64,000 nt of DNA, from positions 2,888,501 to 2,952,500 of the forward strand of contig CP126201.1 of NCBI GenBank assembly GCA_030272155.1, written 5' to 3'. This DNA comes from Tetradesmus obliquus (lineage: Eukaryota; Chlorophyta; Chlorophyceae; Sphaeropleales; Scenedesmaceae). This document shows positions 23,113 through 34,939 of this stretch, in pieces. The notes beneath the pieces were generated by a model. The model made no database searches. It had not been told where the DNA came from and was given only the letters and a program-made list of their open reading frames with translations. Numbering within the stretch: the stretch's first letter is position 1; each line of letters starts with the position of its first letter. A program made the translations under genes and the position numbers.

Positions 23113-24305
23113 TCACAGCAGGAGCAGCAGCAGCAGCAAGAAGCTGAGCAGATGCAGCAAGCAGCCACTGCAGCAGCAGCAGAAGCAGATGTGCTGCAGC
23201 AGCAGCCAACTGGAGGGGAAGAGCAGCTGCAACGCGGCACAATCGTTGCTGCACAGCTTGCTGCCAGCATGCGTGTCTGCTATGTCCCTTGATAAGCTCT
23301 GCAAGGAGGCGCGCACTGTGGAAATTGTGAAGCAGCGCAAGGACGTGAAGCAAAAGGAGGCAGGAAAACTGGGCGATGACACAAAGAGGAAGCGGGGCAG
23401 CAAAGCAGCTTCCAGGGGCAGCACTTCAGAATAAATGCAGCGCCTGAGAAGTGTGTATGCCTTGTTGTGATCTGCTGGGGCACGTGACAGCCCAGCAGCC
23501 CGTCCATGCACGCAGTTGTCCTCCACGCGCTCCACACGAAACATCCAAACCAAATGCTGCATGTTACTGTTGCTGCTGTTGCTGCCGCTGCTGCCAGAGG
23601 CGCCACCTGCATCCTGTGCAGCAACCGCAACAGCTGCCACTTTGAAGCTTGCTTTGTCACGCACGTTTTTTGCTCTGCACTCCACCTCCATGAAGACATG
23701 GTCGCCCAGCTGGACCCAGTACTCATTGTCATCAAGCCAGATGCCAGGCCGGCCATCAGATGATGCAGGTGGGGGCTTCTGCACCTTTTGCTTTTTGTTG
23801 CTGCCTTGCTCTGTTGCTGCTGCTGCTACCATGGCGCTGCCATAACTTCGCTTTCTTGCTGTGTTAGGTGCTGCTGCTGCTGCCGCCATGGCGCTGCCAT
23901 AACTGCGCTTTCTGGCGGTGCTAGGTGCTGCTGCTGCTGCCGCCATGGCGCTGCCATAACTGCGCTTTCTGGCGGTGCTAGGTGCTGCTGCTGCTGCCGC
24001 CATGGCGCTGCCATAACTGCGCTTTCTGGCGGTGCTAGGTGCTGCTGCTGCTGCCGCCATGGCGCTGCCATAACTGCGCTTTCTGGCTGTGCTAGGTGCT
24101 GCTGCTGCTATAGGGATGACAGCAGTGGTGCCACATGCTGGCACAACAAGCGCCCTGAGGCTGCTTGTAACTGTCTGCAGGACATCTGCAGGCACTGAAG
24201 CACCCTCGCATGCTGCCGCATACAGCAGCTTGAGCCCCTGCTTGATGGCTGCTGCCACAGCTGGCTCTGCCAGCCTCAGCAAGGGGACCACGGCAGCTGT
24301 TGCAG
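23113..24305 (-). pseudogene. Family A, copy 4 (5'-truncated, internal NLS repeat)
   Basis: Homologous to copies 1-3 from AVVPLLRLAEPAVAAAIKQG onward: LLYAAACEGASVPADVLQTV, SDGRPGIWLDDNEYWVQLGD, HVFMEV and HLVWMFRVERVEDN. It is more diverged than the others. The single GKKRKHG block is replaced by five tandem copies of a 19-residue unit (STARKRSYGSAMAAAAAAP). After VERVEDN the reading continues into sequence without similarity to the other copies. At the 5' side, similarity stops near 24305, where a remnant of an unrelated gene begins. No independent start codon with support was found, so I treat it as a truncated copy; transcription from an upstream exon is possible. Confidence 0.6.
23816..24100. 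repeat. 57-bp coding minisatellite, five units
   Basis: Five head-to-tail 57-bp units within family A copy 4. Units 2-5 are almost identical. Unit 1 has several substitutions and the last carries a T in CTGGCTGTG. On the minus strand each encodes an ARKRSYG basic motif followed by an Ala run. The other three family members have only one such unit. Confidence 0.9.
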
Positions 24306-24309
24306 CGGC

Positions 24310-24880
24310 ATGCGCGCCATCACGTCCACCCGCTGGCCATCATCCAACAGCTTGGGGTCGCAGTCAATCTGGCGCAGGATGGTGGCAATGCCATCCCTGT
24401 AGTCGGCAGCACCATAGCTCACGCCATCCTTGGAAGGCAGTGCGACCCCAACGCACAAAGATCAGGGAGCGCTCAATGCCCCACCTGTCAATGCCAGCCT
24501 TGATGACGCGCACAGCCACAGGCAGGTTGCTGACCTGGTTCAAAGACCAGGGGTCCACAGAGGGATCCACCTGGCGCACCAGGTCAATGGACAGATTGAA
24601 CAGAGAAACATTGGCAGCATCACCATCGCGATCCTTGGTGGCGTCCCTGTCATCAGAAGACATGGTGGTGGTCTCCTGCATGGCCATGGCCACCATCAGG
24701 GCAGTCAGGTGGGGCGGCACGCCAGCATTCTTGCAGACCATGACCAGGCGCTGCTTGTTGTAGCGAAGGATGAAGCCGTACTTGTTGATGGCGTAGGGCA
24801 GGGAGGCAGGGCTGTTGGGCAGGCACTCACTCCAATAGCGGTCATCTTGACTGGACCAGAGAGTTTATCTGGCTGCATGG
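24310..24880 (-). pseudogene. Frameshifted remnant of a lysozyme-like/unknown eukaryotic family
   Basis: The minus strand reads ECLPNSPASLPYAINKYGF, VCKNAGVPPHLTALMVAMAM, QETTTMSSDDRDATKDRDGD, ANVSLFNLSIDLVRQV and IDRWGIERSLIFVRWGRTAF. One base out of frame near 24432 it continues DGVSYGAADYRDGIATILRQ and IDCDPKLLDDGQRVDV. The layout (a Met-rich helix with a Gln-Glu pair, an Asp-rich loop and NVSLFN) recalls a family seen in fungi and algae that I would place near lysozyme-like folds, with low certainty. The single-base frame change and the abrupt ends (5' near 24880; 3' meeting family A copy 4 near 24305) mark it as a fragment. Confidence 0.55.
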
Positions 24881-25920
24881 AACTTGAGGCCAGCCAGAGG
24901 AGCCAGAGGAGCAACCCAGCAACATCAGCCAACATGCCAGCCACTTCTGCGGGGGCGTCGTCTACGTACCCAGGACCATGAAGAACAAGCGGGCAGCAAT
25001 CGCATGCATGGCCAACAAGCAAGAAGCCCGCAGCTTCCCAGCACACCCGGAGTGCGCCATCAGGCAGATGGACAAACTGAAGAAGAGAGACAGGCAGGGG
25101 ATACTGGGGTTCATAGAGCTCAGCGAAGCGGGCCTACTGTGCCCAGAGGATTCCGACGTGTGCGCCTTCTGGGAAATCAGGAAAAAGAACACGTGATCAC
25201 GCATGACTGAGCGAATCTCAACGGGCTCGCCATTACTGCGCTAGTGCAGCAATGCTGTCAGTGCCGAAGAAAGATGCCTCAGGGTGTCAGTGTGCCTCTG
25301 CCAGTGACCCATCATGCCAACACTGCTCAATGCAGTGTGGCCTGGCCGGCTGTGGGTTCAGCTCCTATGACAGTGCATATTAGCCAGTAGGCCAAGCGCT
25401 TGGCTGCAGTCAGCTGAGGCGCTGCGCAGGCCAGGCCGCTGCACTGCAGCTCATTGCATAACTGAATCTTTCATCAACCTCATCCTTCATCATGTTACCC
25501 ATTGCATAGTTGACTCTATTGAGCCCTTGCAAGGGCCTTTCCATTGTTCATCATGCTCTGAAGGCGTGCCCCTCCTGGCCAGCATGCCAACTATAAAGGT
25601 GACTGCTGCCCAACTTAGACAAGCAACCTAGACAGCTAGCCTAGGTCACGGTGAGGAGTGCACACACAACTGTACTGTTACACCCTCAGTTGACGTACGA
25701 TCATGTCAACGCATGCAGTAGCAGATGGCCACTGGGACATGCAGTGCGCCACGTCAACTGTACGCTGCACTATCACAAGTGTTACAACGGAGCGCTTCCA
25801 GTATGGCCATGGCACTTTACAACAGTAGAGTGACATACACACGAAATACGTCTAGCCGCGTGATACCTGTTGTACTGCACTGGGGCCATGTCACCCCGCC
25901 ATGGGCCGCAGGGCAGAGCT
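24881..25920. other. Spacer, no supported gene
   Basis: Contains a 72-codon plus-strand frame at 24978-25196 with a basic composition and no recognisable motif or splice context. The rest is ordinary GCATGC-containing spacer up to the 3' end of the KDZ transposase gene. Confidence 0.4.
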
Positions 25921-28900
25921 TCACCCGCTCAGCCCCTCAAACCTAGTCACTGTTGCTTCATACCAATCATGGTGCTTTGCGGCGCTGCGCTGCAGCAGCA
26001 CTGCCACAGCACCGTGCACAGCTGCCTCCTCCAGCACGTGTTTCACTGCAGCAGTGCAGCCAGCGATGGCATTACACCATGGGCCATCTCGCATGCACCC
26101 TGCCATGCTCGCATGCAGCTCATCCGCTGCCTCTTGCCGCGAGCGGCTTGCTTCCAGGCAGACGTTCTTCACGTACAGGAAGTACTGCTGCGTGCGCTCT
26201 CGCTCAAAGCGCTGCAGCACCAGCTCCTCGATGGTGCGGGCCATCTGCAATGGCAGAATCAAACCATACAAGCAGAAATGTGGCAGCACATGAGCGCTTG
26301 TAAACCAGCACAAGAGTGCACAAAAGCTATCGCAAAATAATCTGATGCATGCTTGCGCTTCTGGCACGCAGCGACTTTAGCGCTTGACACTAGGCACCTG
26401 GCTAAGCAGCAAATCGGCTACGCTCCTGCCATTTGCATGCCTTCTGCTCTTACCTCTGCGCAAACGTCGCTGAAGCGCTCTGCCAGAACTGCTGCAACTG
26501 CGCCAGACCTGCTCCCCCCCCCCCGCCACGGGTACTCGCCCTTGAACAGCTTGGTCACCTCAGCCTCTGTCCAAACTGCAGGCAGCAGCTGCACTGCATC
26601 ACTGCCGGGCGCGTCCACCACCTGCCAAGTGTGCAGCATCGCCACCAGCTGCCGCACACGCTTGCGCCTGCTCTGCGCCTGTTTGCGCTGCGAGCGGGTT
26701 ATGCTGCTTGCTGCGCCCTGCTGCTGTCGCTCGTATGCCAACACAGCAAGCGCAGACACATTCTTCTCCACGTGTGCCTGCAAGCTCTTCAGCTGCTCAT
26801 CCCGCAGAGCAGCCAGGCCCTGCTTGTACTCAGCGCTGCCAGGCTGCAGTGGCGCCCTGATGTCCAGCTTGGTCATCAGTGCACCCAGCTTCTCCGCAAG
26901 CTTCTGTAGGCGTGAGGCGTCCTGCCCGCGCGCGTGCAGCGAGCGCCCCTCCCTGCCAGGCAGGGCCACAGCCAGAATTGTGGCGTGCTGCTGCATCTGC
27001 AGCAGCCCCCTGCGCTGCTGGTCCACACGCACGTAGTCGACCTGCAGAACACAGCACACGACCAGGCGCAAAGCACGGAAACAAGCAGATGGTGTGAGCT
27101 TCAAGTAATTGCAACCCCAAAAAGCCTTGTATGGATTGCGCAACCACAAACACCGACCAGTAACAGCCGATGCTGCTGCAACCCCCCCCCCCCCCCCAAA
27201 CAGTGCGGCAGCCGCTGTCACAGCGTGCTCAGATGCATGAACACAGGCTGCAGTGGCAGGACTGTGCTGGACACTGCGCTGCACCACTAAGCTCACCAGC
27301 AGCTTCAGCCGAGCGGCTGCAGCATCAAGGGCGACAGGAGCTGCAACATCAGCAGGTCCGCATGCATCCACTGCAGCAGACATCAGCTGCATCTCAGTCA
27401 GGCCCTGCCGCCCCGCTGCGGCCACCAGGTCTGTGTAGCGGCTGCGGCACTCCTCTGCACGGCGGCAAACAACATAAAGTTGCGCTGCAGCGCACACAGA
27501 CATAGGCACAGATAGCAACTACTTGGACATCTACTGTCTGCATTCAGCAATCGCAGGTGGTGCTGGACGCACACATGTCGGACAAACAGCTCAGCCCCCA
27601 GGTGCAACACAACACCCGCATCTTGGCGATGTTATTTGGAAGCCTTGCTGCCACTGACCCAGCTTGCGCACAAGGCTCCTGTGCTGCTCCACCATGAACG
27701 GCACAAACTCTGCAAGCCGTGCAGCTGCAACGAAGCGCAAGAAGTCGTCGATGCAGTCCAAGTAGTTGGGCTTAGCCATGTACCTCGTGACGGAAGTGAG
27801 AGGCTTCAGCTGAGCCCACAGCTGCTCGCAGGTCTCGCCAACCCTGCGGCCAGCACCTGCGCAAGCAGCAAGTTGGCGCGCAGAGCCACCGTCAGTCATG
27901 ATGCCTCAAGCTACGCTTACACTCGAGGTTTGAATACACGGCCAACAAGCGCTGTCATCTGCAAATTGCACAGCAGTGCTGCGCACCGTGCAGCCATGCA
28001 GACTGTGCGTGTGTTGTTTTTGTCATTGCCAAACTGTACGCTAGCCACCTGCTGTAACTGCACCAAGATGTGCACGCAAGAACCCTGCGCAAACACAACA
28101 TACCTGGTAGGTACAAGCCGGAGTTGCGCAGACAGCACGTCGCTCCGTGCCCCTTGGCATGCCACCACGGCAAGCGGACGTGAGCTGGCTCAGCCGCTGG
28201 TTGTGGCTTCAGCAGCTGACAGTGGCGGTAGTAGCTGCAGCCGGTGTCCAGGTACATTATGTGCACGTGTGCGTCCACCAGCAGCTCCTCCAGCGCCAAG
28301 TCATAGTAAGGAAGCGCTCCGGTGCCGGCATTGCCAGGAACATGCCCAGCAGCGGGAAACCATGGCTGCACACGCCGCCAGCCAAGCCGCACTTGTGGTT
28401 GATGCCACTGTGCAGCGACGTCTCCCTTGCACAGCTCAGCTGCGGATGGCACTTGCCCGCCACCTCAATGCTGACCTCATCAGCGCCAAGCTCGGCAAGC
28501 TTGGTCTGCTTCACGTGCAGCTGGCTGTTGCCCTTCATGTCCCACAGCCTGGTGTGTGCCCTGCCTAAGAAGCGGCCCAGCACTGCAAAAGCCTCGCTGT
28601 AGCCGCCACTCCTGCCGGCGGAGGCGTACCGATTGGACTTGACATTGGCATCAAAATACACAGCTATGATGGCCGGCTTGCTACTGATGCTGAAGATGGA
28701 CAGGATGTCGCGCGCATCAGCTAGCAGTGTGAACAGCAGAAGGCGAGCAACACGGCTGGGTGTTAGTCACTGAGGCCTGCTCCAAGGATGTTGCCAGGGA
28801 GTTTGCATGGTGCATGTAAGCAATCTAGTCACATTCAAACAAAGTGGGACGTGTTGCATGCGCTGAGCCAAGTACACAACGTGCAGCGTGCAGAACGCCC

Positions 28901-30379
28901 ATGCCAGCATGTACACAATGCATCATGCGGCAATGTCGCAAGTGCTACACCAACAGCTGCAACATCAACACAGGGACAGGCAGCCACAGCATGCATGAGC
29001 CCAGCTGCCAGCTCACCTGCTAGCAGGCCCCTCTCCAGTGCGCTGCGCTGTAGCGTACCCGCAGCAGCAGCACCTGCGCCACACAACAGCATACATACAT
29101 GGACTGCAGCACAAGAGACATGGCAGCAGAAGCGCAGCTGACCTGCAATGGCTGCAGCTGTGTGGCATGCGCTGCTGGCTAAGAGGTGATACATGCCAAC
29201 CCAATAGGCAGATTCGCTTAGCCGCTCTCACCTGGGTCAAACAGATGCTCTGCAGAGTGGCGAGGTGGCGCCACCGCTGCTGCTGCCTCTGCGGCACCTG
29301 CACATGAGCAAGATCGCGTCAAACGCTGGCTGCCGGTCACAGTGCTGCAATATGGCTGAAGCGCTTGTGGAACACATCATACCTGCCGAGTCAGGCGTGC
29401 CAGCGCATGCTGGGCATAGCCCCGCAGGGCCAAAAAAGCTCAGCTCGGCGCCGACCAGCGCGTGGGGGTCATGAGCATACTCTGCTGCACGGCTGTACTC
29501 CAGCCACGCCGCCTGTATATCTCTGCAAGCAAGCACCATCCTGTCAAGGCGGCAGCCCACACAGCGCACAGCATCGCTAGCGTGCGAGCGCTGCATTAGC
29601 AATGCTCACTGTTGGTCAATGGTTGGAACTGCGCCTCGGCCAGCTGGGCATGCTGCTGACGCTGCTGCTGCTGCGGCGGCACCATCTATGACCACAGCAA
29701 CAGCAATGCAGGCACCTGTAAATGTGCCGCTGCTGAGGCCACCCGGAAGCACCAGGTGCCTGTAGAACTCCAGGAGCTGCTTGTCAAACCAGGTGTTGGG
29801 CACAACAGGACTGCTCCCCCAGCAGCCAGCTGCGGCAGGGCTGAGCTCCCAGGTGGTGCCACATGCCTCGCACGTGACAGTTGGCACTGACAGCCAGAAG
29901 CTGGCGCCCAGCATGTGGCAGGCAACTGACCTGCTGCTGCCAACTGTTATGCAGGTGTCACCGTCGTGCACTCTGATCACACCGCTGCCGCAGCACCAGT
30001 GACGTGAGAGCGCTTCCACCATGCGCTCGTTCATCAGCTGCACGAGACTCTTCCGCTGCTTCAGCTGGTCCTCAGACTGCTGGCATGCCTCGTACTGCTG
30101 CAGGCTGTTGATATTGGCAGGCCTGCGTGCATCCCAATTGAGCCGCTGCTGCTGCACACGCCGCTGGTGCTCACTGTCGCCATGACATACGTCCAGTTCT
30201 GCCCAGGTGTCTTCGTTCAACTCCACACCATCGTCACTAGTATGTACCCGCTGCCTAGGCCTGCCTCTGAAAGCGTTTGGTGGCAGTTGGTTGGTCCTCT
30301 TATTGCTGTCCCTGTGCTGCTTTAGGTTTGCTGCGACAAAGTTGTGCCTCTGCTGCGACTCAGTCACAGACAAAGACAT
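25921..30379 (-). CDS. KDZ (Kyakuja-Dileera-Zisupton) transposase
   Basis: Several exons closed by phase: 29716..30379, 29383..29520, 29232..29297, 29017..29073, 28104..28720, then an exon from 27856. Later exons cover about 26450-27470 and 25921-26250. N-terminal CxC-type zinc region: TVTCEACGTTWELSPAAAGC, NTWFDKQLLEFYRHLVLPGG, later LCPACAG. RNase H core: AIIAVYFDANVKSNRY (Asp 1), TKLAELGADEVSIEV, VCSHGFPLLGMFLAMPAPER, HIMYLDTGCSYYRH (Asp 2), VRLPWWHAKGHGATC, then AGRRVGETCEQLWAQLKPLT (Glu) and SVTRYMAKPNYLDCIDDFLR. This is the family's motif order. The 28104-28720 exon is one base short: PAPERF and PYYDLALEELLVDAH are in different frames near 28310. It is therefore either inactivated or carries a sequence error. 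No convincing terminal inverted repeats were found. Confidence 0.8.
27180..27199. repeat. Poly-C run (about 18 C)
   Basis: A long homopolymer inside the KDZ gene span, probably intronic; a second run of about 13 C is at 26513-26526. On the transcribed minus strand these are G-runs. The 26513 run sits where coding was expected (after GEYPWRGGG), so the frame there is unreliable. Confidence 0.8.
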
Positions 30380-31400
30380 TCTTTTGCATCATAAGTACAT
30401 CGATCGACAGGAGAACGTGCTGCGAGAGGATGGATGAGGATGCAAGCTCAGGCGCCAAGCACTGCTGCGAACAAGCCACTCGTTCAAGACTTATCGGCAA
30501 ACCTCTTGTCCATGTCAAGTTACTGCCAGCACCAGTCTTTAACTGCAGATGCAGTAGCACCAGAGAGCACCGGTTGTTACAACCGCTACAAGGGTGTCAC
30601 TAACGTGAGCTAACAGAATGAATCCCAGATAACCCATATGACGCTTGTATCTAAGCATAAACACACATATTCAACCTGTTGCTTAATGCCACAGTGACGC
30701 TGTGCCACCCTGCACATACTTTTTGGCACTGCAGCTGCCACAGCTGGCTGGCACTGGTGCCATGGCTGGCCATAGGGCCCCAGGTAAGCACCACCTGCAG
30801 CGGTGCTTTTCAAACAAAGGATGCTGCTTTATATATGTAATTAAGCTTTGGCAAGCGCTTCCATGGTAGGCTGGTAGGTCATACCAGCTTTGGTTAGGAG
30901 TTCCTACGCCATGTTGGTAGCCCTTATCAGGTGACTTAGCTGCACGGTTTGGCCCCATGCCGACGTACCCAATTGCCTACAAGGCCTGCTTCACCCGCAA
31001 ACCAAACATAGTGGGTCTCTCTGCTCATGTTGCGATGTATCGGCAGTGATGCGCTGCAATACTTTGAGCGTGGCATGCCCCTGCACTTGTCTCAGCTTGA
31101 GTTGAGCCAGGCCTGGCTGAGCTAGAGTCTTTTAAAGATTCGAACATCTGCACTCACTTCCAGCGGTGGCACCTACAATCATAACAGTCGTACGTATCAG
31201 GCTGTTTACAGAAGTTGGTGCACGCAGTCAGCAATAGTCGTCTCAGCAGCATCACAGCCATGCCCTGTCACAGGCACAGTGTACCTAGACTACCTAGCTG
31301 CTGGTTAACTTGGCAAACCACCCACAAGCTGAAGGCCTTTGAATTACACACTCACAAACGCTGCATAACCCCCTACCAGAAGCCCCACCCTTCTCCTGCG
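30380..31400. other. Spacer upstream of the KDZ gene
   Basis: Contains a small palindrome, CGGTTGTTACAACCG, near 30572-30586. No gene was found. It could hold the left end of the KDZ element, but I could not match an inverted copy in 25200-25920. Confidence 0.4.
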
Positions 31401-31410
31401 GCTGCGGCTA

Positions 31411-31601
31411 ATCACCTCCACCCTGCTGCAGCCACCGCATGACCTCAGGGTGTGCCTGTGCCGCTGCCTCGCACTCTGCGCTGTGCCACACCAAAAGCTC
31501 GAGCATTCTCAATACAGTGCTCAATCACCTGCACCCTGCTGCAGCCACCGCATAACCTCGGGGTGTGCCTGTCCCGCTGCCTCGCACTCTGCCCTGTCCC
31601 A
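31411..31601. repeat. Direct duplication of the ankyrin gene's last coding segment
   Basis: 31411-31481 and 31528-31601 are near-identical (CACCCTGCTGCAGCCACCGC and the following bases). On the minus strand both encode AECEAA(A/G)QAHPEVMRWLQQG. The outer copy lies beyond the stop codon at 31521 and may be a spare 3' exon: CAGGTGATTG at the end of the inner copy could serve as a donor. Confidence 0.75.
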
Positions 31602-33630
31602 GGGGCAACCCCGCCCTCTCAGCCACTGCAGCGCAGCAAGCTGCCCCTTGGCAGCAGCAGCCAGCGTAGTCCACTGAGACCAGGGGCAAGGGGGCTCCTG
31701 CTGCCGCAGGAACTCCAGCACATGGACGTGGCCAGCAGCAGCTGCTGATTCGCAGGTCCACTCGTTCCAAGGGCAGGGCTGTGGCGTGCCTGAGGCCAGC
31801 CACTGGATGATCTGCATGTTCATGACACACAGAACAGCAGCAGCAGTGGTGGCGATTGTGTACACATACAGGGCATAGACCTGGCTGTGATGATTGTGGT
31901 GTATGCTTCGGCTGCCTTGCAGAAGCAATCACCTGCTAGGCATGTTTCCGGCCACGAGTCACAATGCAACAATCAAGCTTCTCAGCTGCTCTTGAACAGA
32001 ACGAGCAGAGGTAACACAGGGCGTCCTCCCCCACAACAGGTGTAAAATGCATCCTAGGACTGTCAACAACACACAAGCAGCGCCCTGCAGCGCCTCACCT
32101 GCATCTGGCCTGCCGCTGCTGCTGCCTCAAACGTGAGCCTGTTCCATTCAGCGCCATGCGCCCGCAGCCACTTCAGCGTCTCCAGCTGCCCAGCCCCTGC
32201 AAACATATCATTCAGAAGCACGCGGCACATGGCATCAGCAACAACCATAGGGTGCCAATCGAGCGACACTCGGCGCCTCCAGCTGCCCAGTTCATGCAGA
32301 CACCATCAGCAGCAGGCACGAACATGGCACCAACAGTAACCCTTCAGGTGCCAAACAGCTGATTGTGTGACGCGGACCCTCTTGTGGGGCGTTGATGCAG
32401 CATGCTGGCTCGCACACAGCAGCTTTGGCATCGGCAATCGTGCGATTGAGGTGTTTTGACTTGTGTTGATGTTGCACTACTTGCAACAAGCACGTCCATC
32501 CCTATCCAAAACCTGCTCATCAAAGCCATAGCCACAGCGAAAGCAATGAGCCAGCCTGCACTGCTGCGTGCCGCCCCAAACAACCAAGCAGCCTCTAAAG
32601 AAAATGACGCGCAGCTGGCCCTGGCCTGACCTGCTGCTGCCGCGCATGTGAGGCCATTCCAGGGGCATGGTGGGCTCTGGCTGCGTAGCCAAGCTAGCGC
32701 TGCGATGTTGCCGGCCTCAGCAGCAGCAAAGCACGCCCACTCGTCAAAAGGGCACGCAGGCTGCTGCGCACGGCACCACTGCAGCACCTGCAACGAGCAA
32801 CGGCCAGGTCGTGGGTTACACGTGGCAACTTTTGTGGCAACACACATCAGGACACGCTGTCCAACAGCTGCGTAGCGGGCGCATTCAGCAACTGAATCCA
32901 GGGAAGGCAGTGTGTAACACAAACAGCACTGAAGAAGCTGCTGACAGCGATGAACAACACAATGCACACCACAGTGGCATGTAGCGTGCCTGCTTGGCAG
33001 CACTGCTGTGGGTGGCACTGATTTTATCCCTACCTCTATGTACCCTCCAGCTGCTGCAGCTTCACACGTAGAGGCATTCCAGGGGCAGGGCGCTGGCTGC
33101 AGGGAGCGCAGCCAGCGCAGGGTGTCTAGCTGCCCTGCAGACGCTGCTGCTTTGCATGTGGTTTCATCAAATGCGCATGGCGGGTCCAGGGATGCCAGCA
33201 GCTGCAGGATGTGGGTGCGACCGCCTGCTGCTGCTGCCCAGGACACGCTGGGGCCGATGCTTGCGCCCTGCTGTACTAGCCATTCAACTCCAGGCAAGTC
33301 ACCTGACAAAGTGGAGAAGAGCAGCAGCAGCAGGAGGGGCTGAGTCTTGACAAAGCCGCACGTGCCGCAAGCATCGTTAACGTGTTTCTGCTTACCTAAG
33401 CCGGCCCTGGCTGTTACTAGCTGCTTGCGCTCAAAACCGCTCCTCAGGCTGGAGTGAAACTCCCGGAGCACCCACAAAGGCAGGTCAGCATAGTTGGCAT
33501 GAATGCAGCAATGCTTGCTGAAAACTTCGCGACAAGCTTTGTTCACCAATCGAGCTATGAAAGCCTCCTGCGGAAGCAGCTGCAGGATCGACAGCACCAC
33601 CGACAGTGGCAAGCAGTTCGCCTCCTCCAT
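31521..33630 (-). CDS. F-box-like protein with ankyrin-type repeats
   Basis: Model: complement(31521..31811, 32099..32196, 32631..32787, 33034..33302, 33396..33630), 1050 nt, 349 aa, all phases closed. The N-terminus MEEANCLPLSVVLSILQLLP resembles an F-box (LPLSVVLSILQLL, then NKACREVF). It is followed by about seven repeats of roughly 30 residues of the form hhhLxWLRxxxxPCPWxxxTCxAAAxxGxh, for example LDTLRWLRSLQPAPCPWNAS, VLQWCRAQQPACPFDEWACF and LAALQWLRGRGCPWDRAECE. This Cys-Pro-Trp ankyrin variant is abundant in giant viruses and many algae. F-box plus ankyrin proteins usually recruit targets to SCF ubiquitin ligases. The GTCAGG donor at 32630 is atypical. Confidence 0.75.
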
Positions 33631-33784
33631 TAATGGACTGTTATACCTTCCTTCCTGTTTAAGACCACAAAATGACGCAGAAAGCGGAGGTACTGCCGAA
33701 CCAATTGTACTCGCACAGCCCAAGGCCGGTAGGGTTTACCTCTGGCCATGACATTCAGGGGCCCGGGCCCATAAGTGGCCCTTG

Positions 33785-34756
33785 CTACAGCTGCTGCAGC
33801 CATTTCAAGAAGCCTTGCAGCAGCTGCGGCTGCGTTTCCAGCAGCTTGAGTGCAAAAGATCTACCATTCACGCCACACGCCTCATAACGCTCCCTGCTGC
33901 CCAGCAGCTCAGCCACTGCTGCAGCCCACGCGTCTACCACTGCTGCTGGCTGCTGCGGGAACAGCCGCTGCTGCCAGATGGGTGCAACGTCACCACAGCT
34001 ATATGCAGCAGCTGGCGCACCGAGCTGCTGGCTATGCATCTGCTGCTGCTGCAGCAGCGGCAGCATCATCGGCTGCACCTGCACAACATTGGAAGCTGCC
34101 CCCAGAGCTGCCTCACTCAATCCGCCTTGATCACTCACTATCACAGGCACACCCCTCAGCATCGCCTCAACTACCACCATGCCAAACGCTTCTCGCCATA
34201 CACTTGGCGCTAGCACTACCAGCACATGCCGCAGCAGCTGTCCCACCTCTGCGACTGGCGGCACTAGCCGCAAGTTCGGCAGGCCTGCTGCTGCTGCTGC
34301 CTGCAGCAGCGCTGGATCAGCACACACTCCTAGGAAGTTGACGCCCGGCATGCGCGCTGCCAGCGCTAGAAACAGCCAACCGCCTTTCTCAGGTGTCACC
34401 TTGAGGCAGCCAACTACCGGCTTGCGCTGCTGCTGCTGCTGCTGCTGCTGCTCAGCGCTGCTGCTTGCATTGCCAGTGTCCAGCCCGTGGTATGGTAGCT
34501 GCTTCACATGCACCGCTCCACAGTCTTCCAAGGGACCCCTGCCAAATGCATTCCAGGCCGCACAATGCACTACATGTATGCGCTGCGGCTGCAGGCCCAA
34601 ACCTGCTGCATGCAGCATCACGTAGCGTGCGACAAAGTTGGATACACACGCAACGCCTGCCACTGCTGCCCAAGCAGCTAGCAGGCCAGGGCGCCGTGCA
34701 GCAGTACCCTGGTCACCAAAGGGCAAGAAGTGGATGTTTTGCACTAGCAGCAGCAC

Positions 34757-34802
<46 letters not shown>

Positions 34803-34905
34803 CTGTGTGTTGGTGCATTCAGGTGGTGCACTGCTGCCTCAAACAGACTCGCGCAGCCTGGTGCTAGAGGATCCTGCGAGCCATCTGCATCTACAATCAC
34901 CCAGC

Positions 34906-34939
<34 letters not shown>

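Noticed and set aside
24978..25196. 72-codon basic frame
   Set aside because: No motif, homologue or splice context; chance is sufficient in GC-rich DNA.
25200..31200. Terminal inverted repeats for the KDZ element
   Set aside because: Scanned the flanks by eye and found only a local palindrome near 30572; no matching pair or target duplication.
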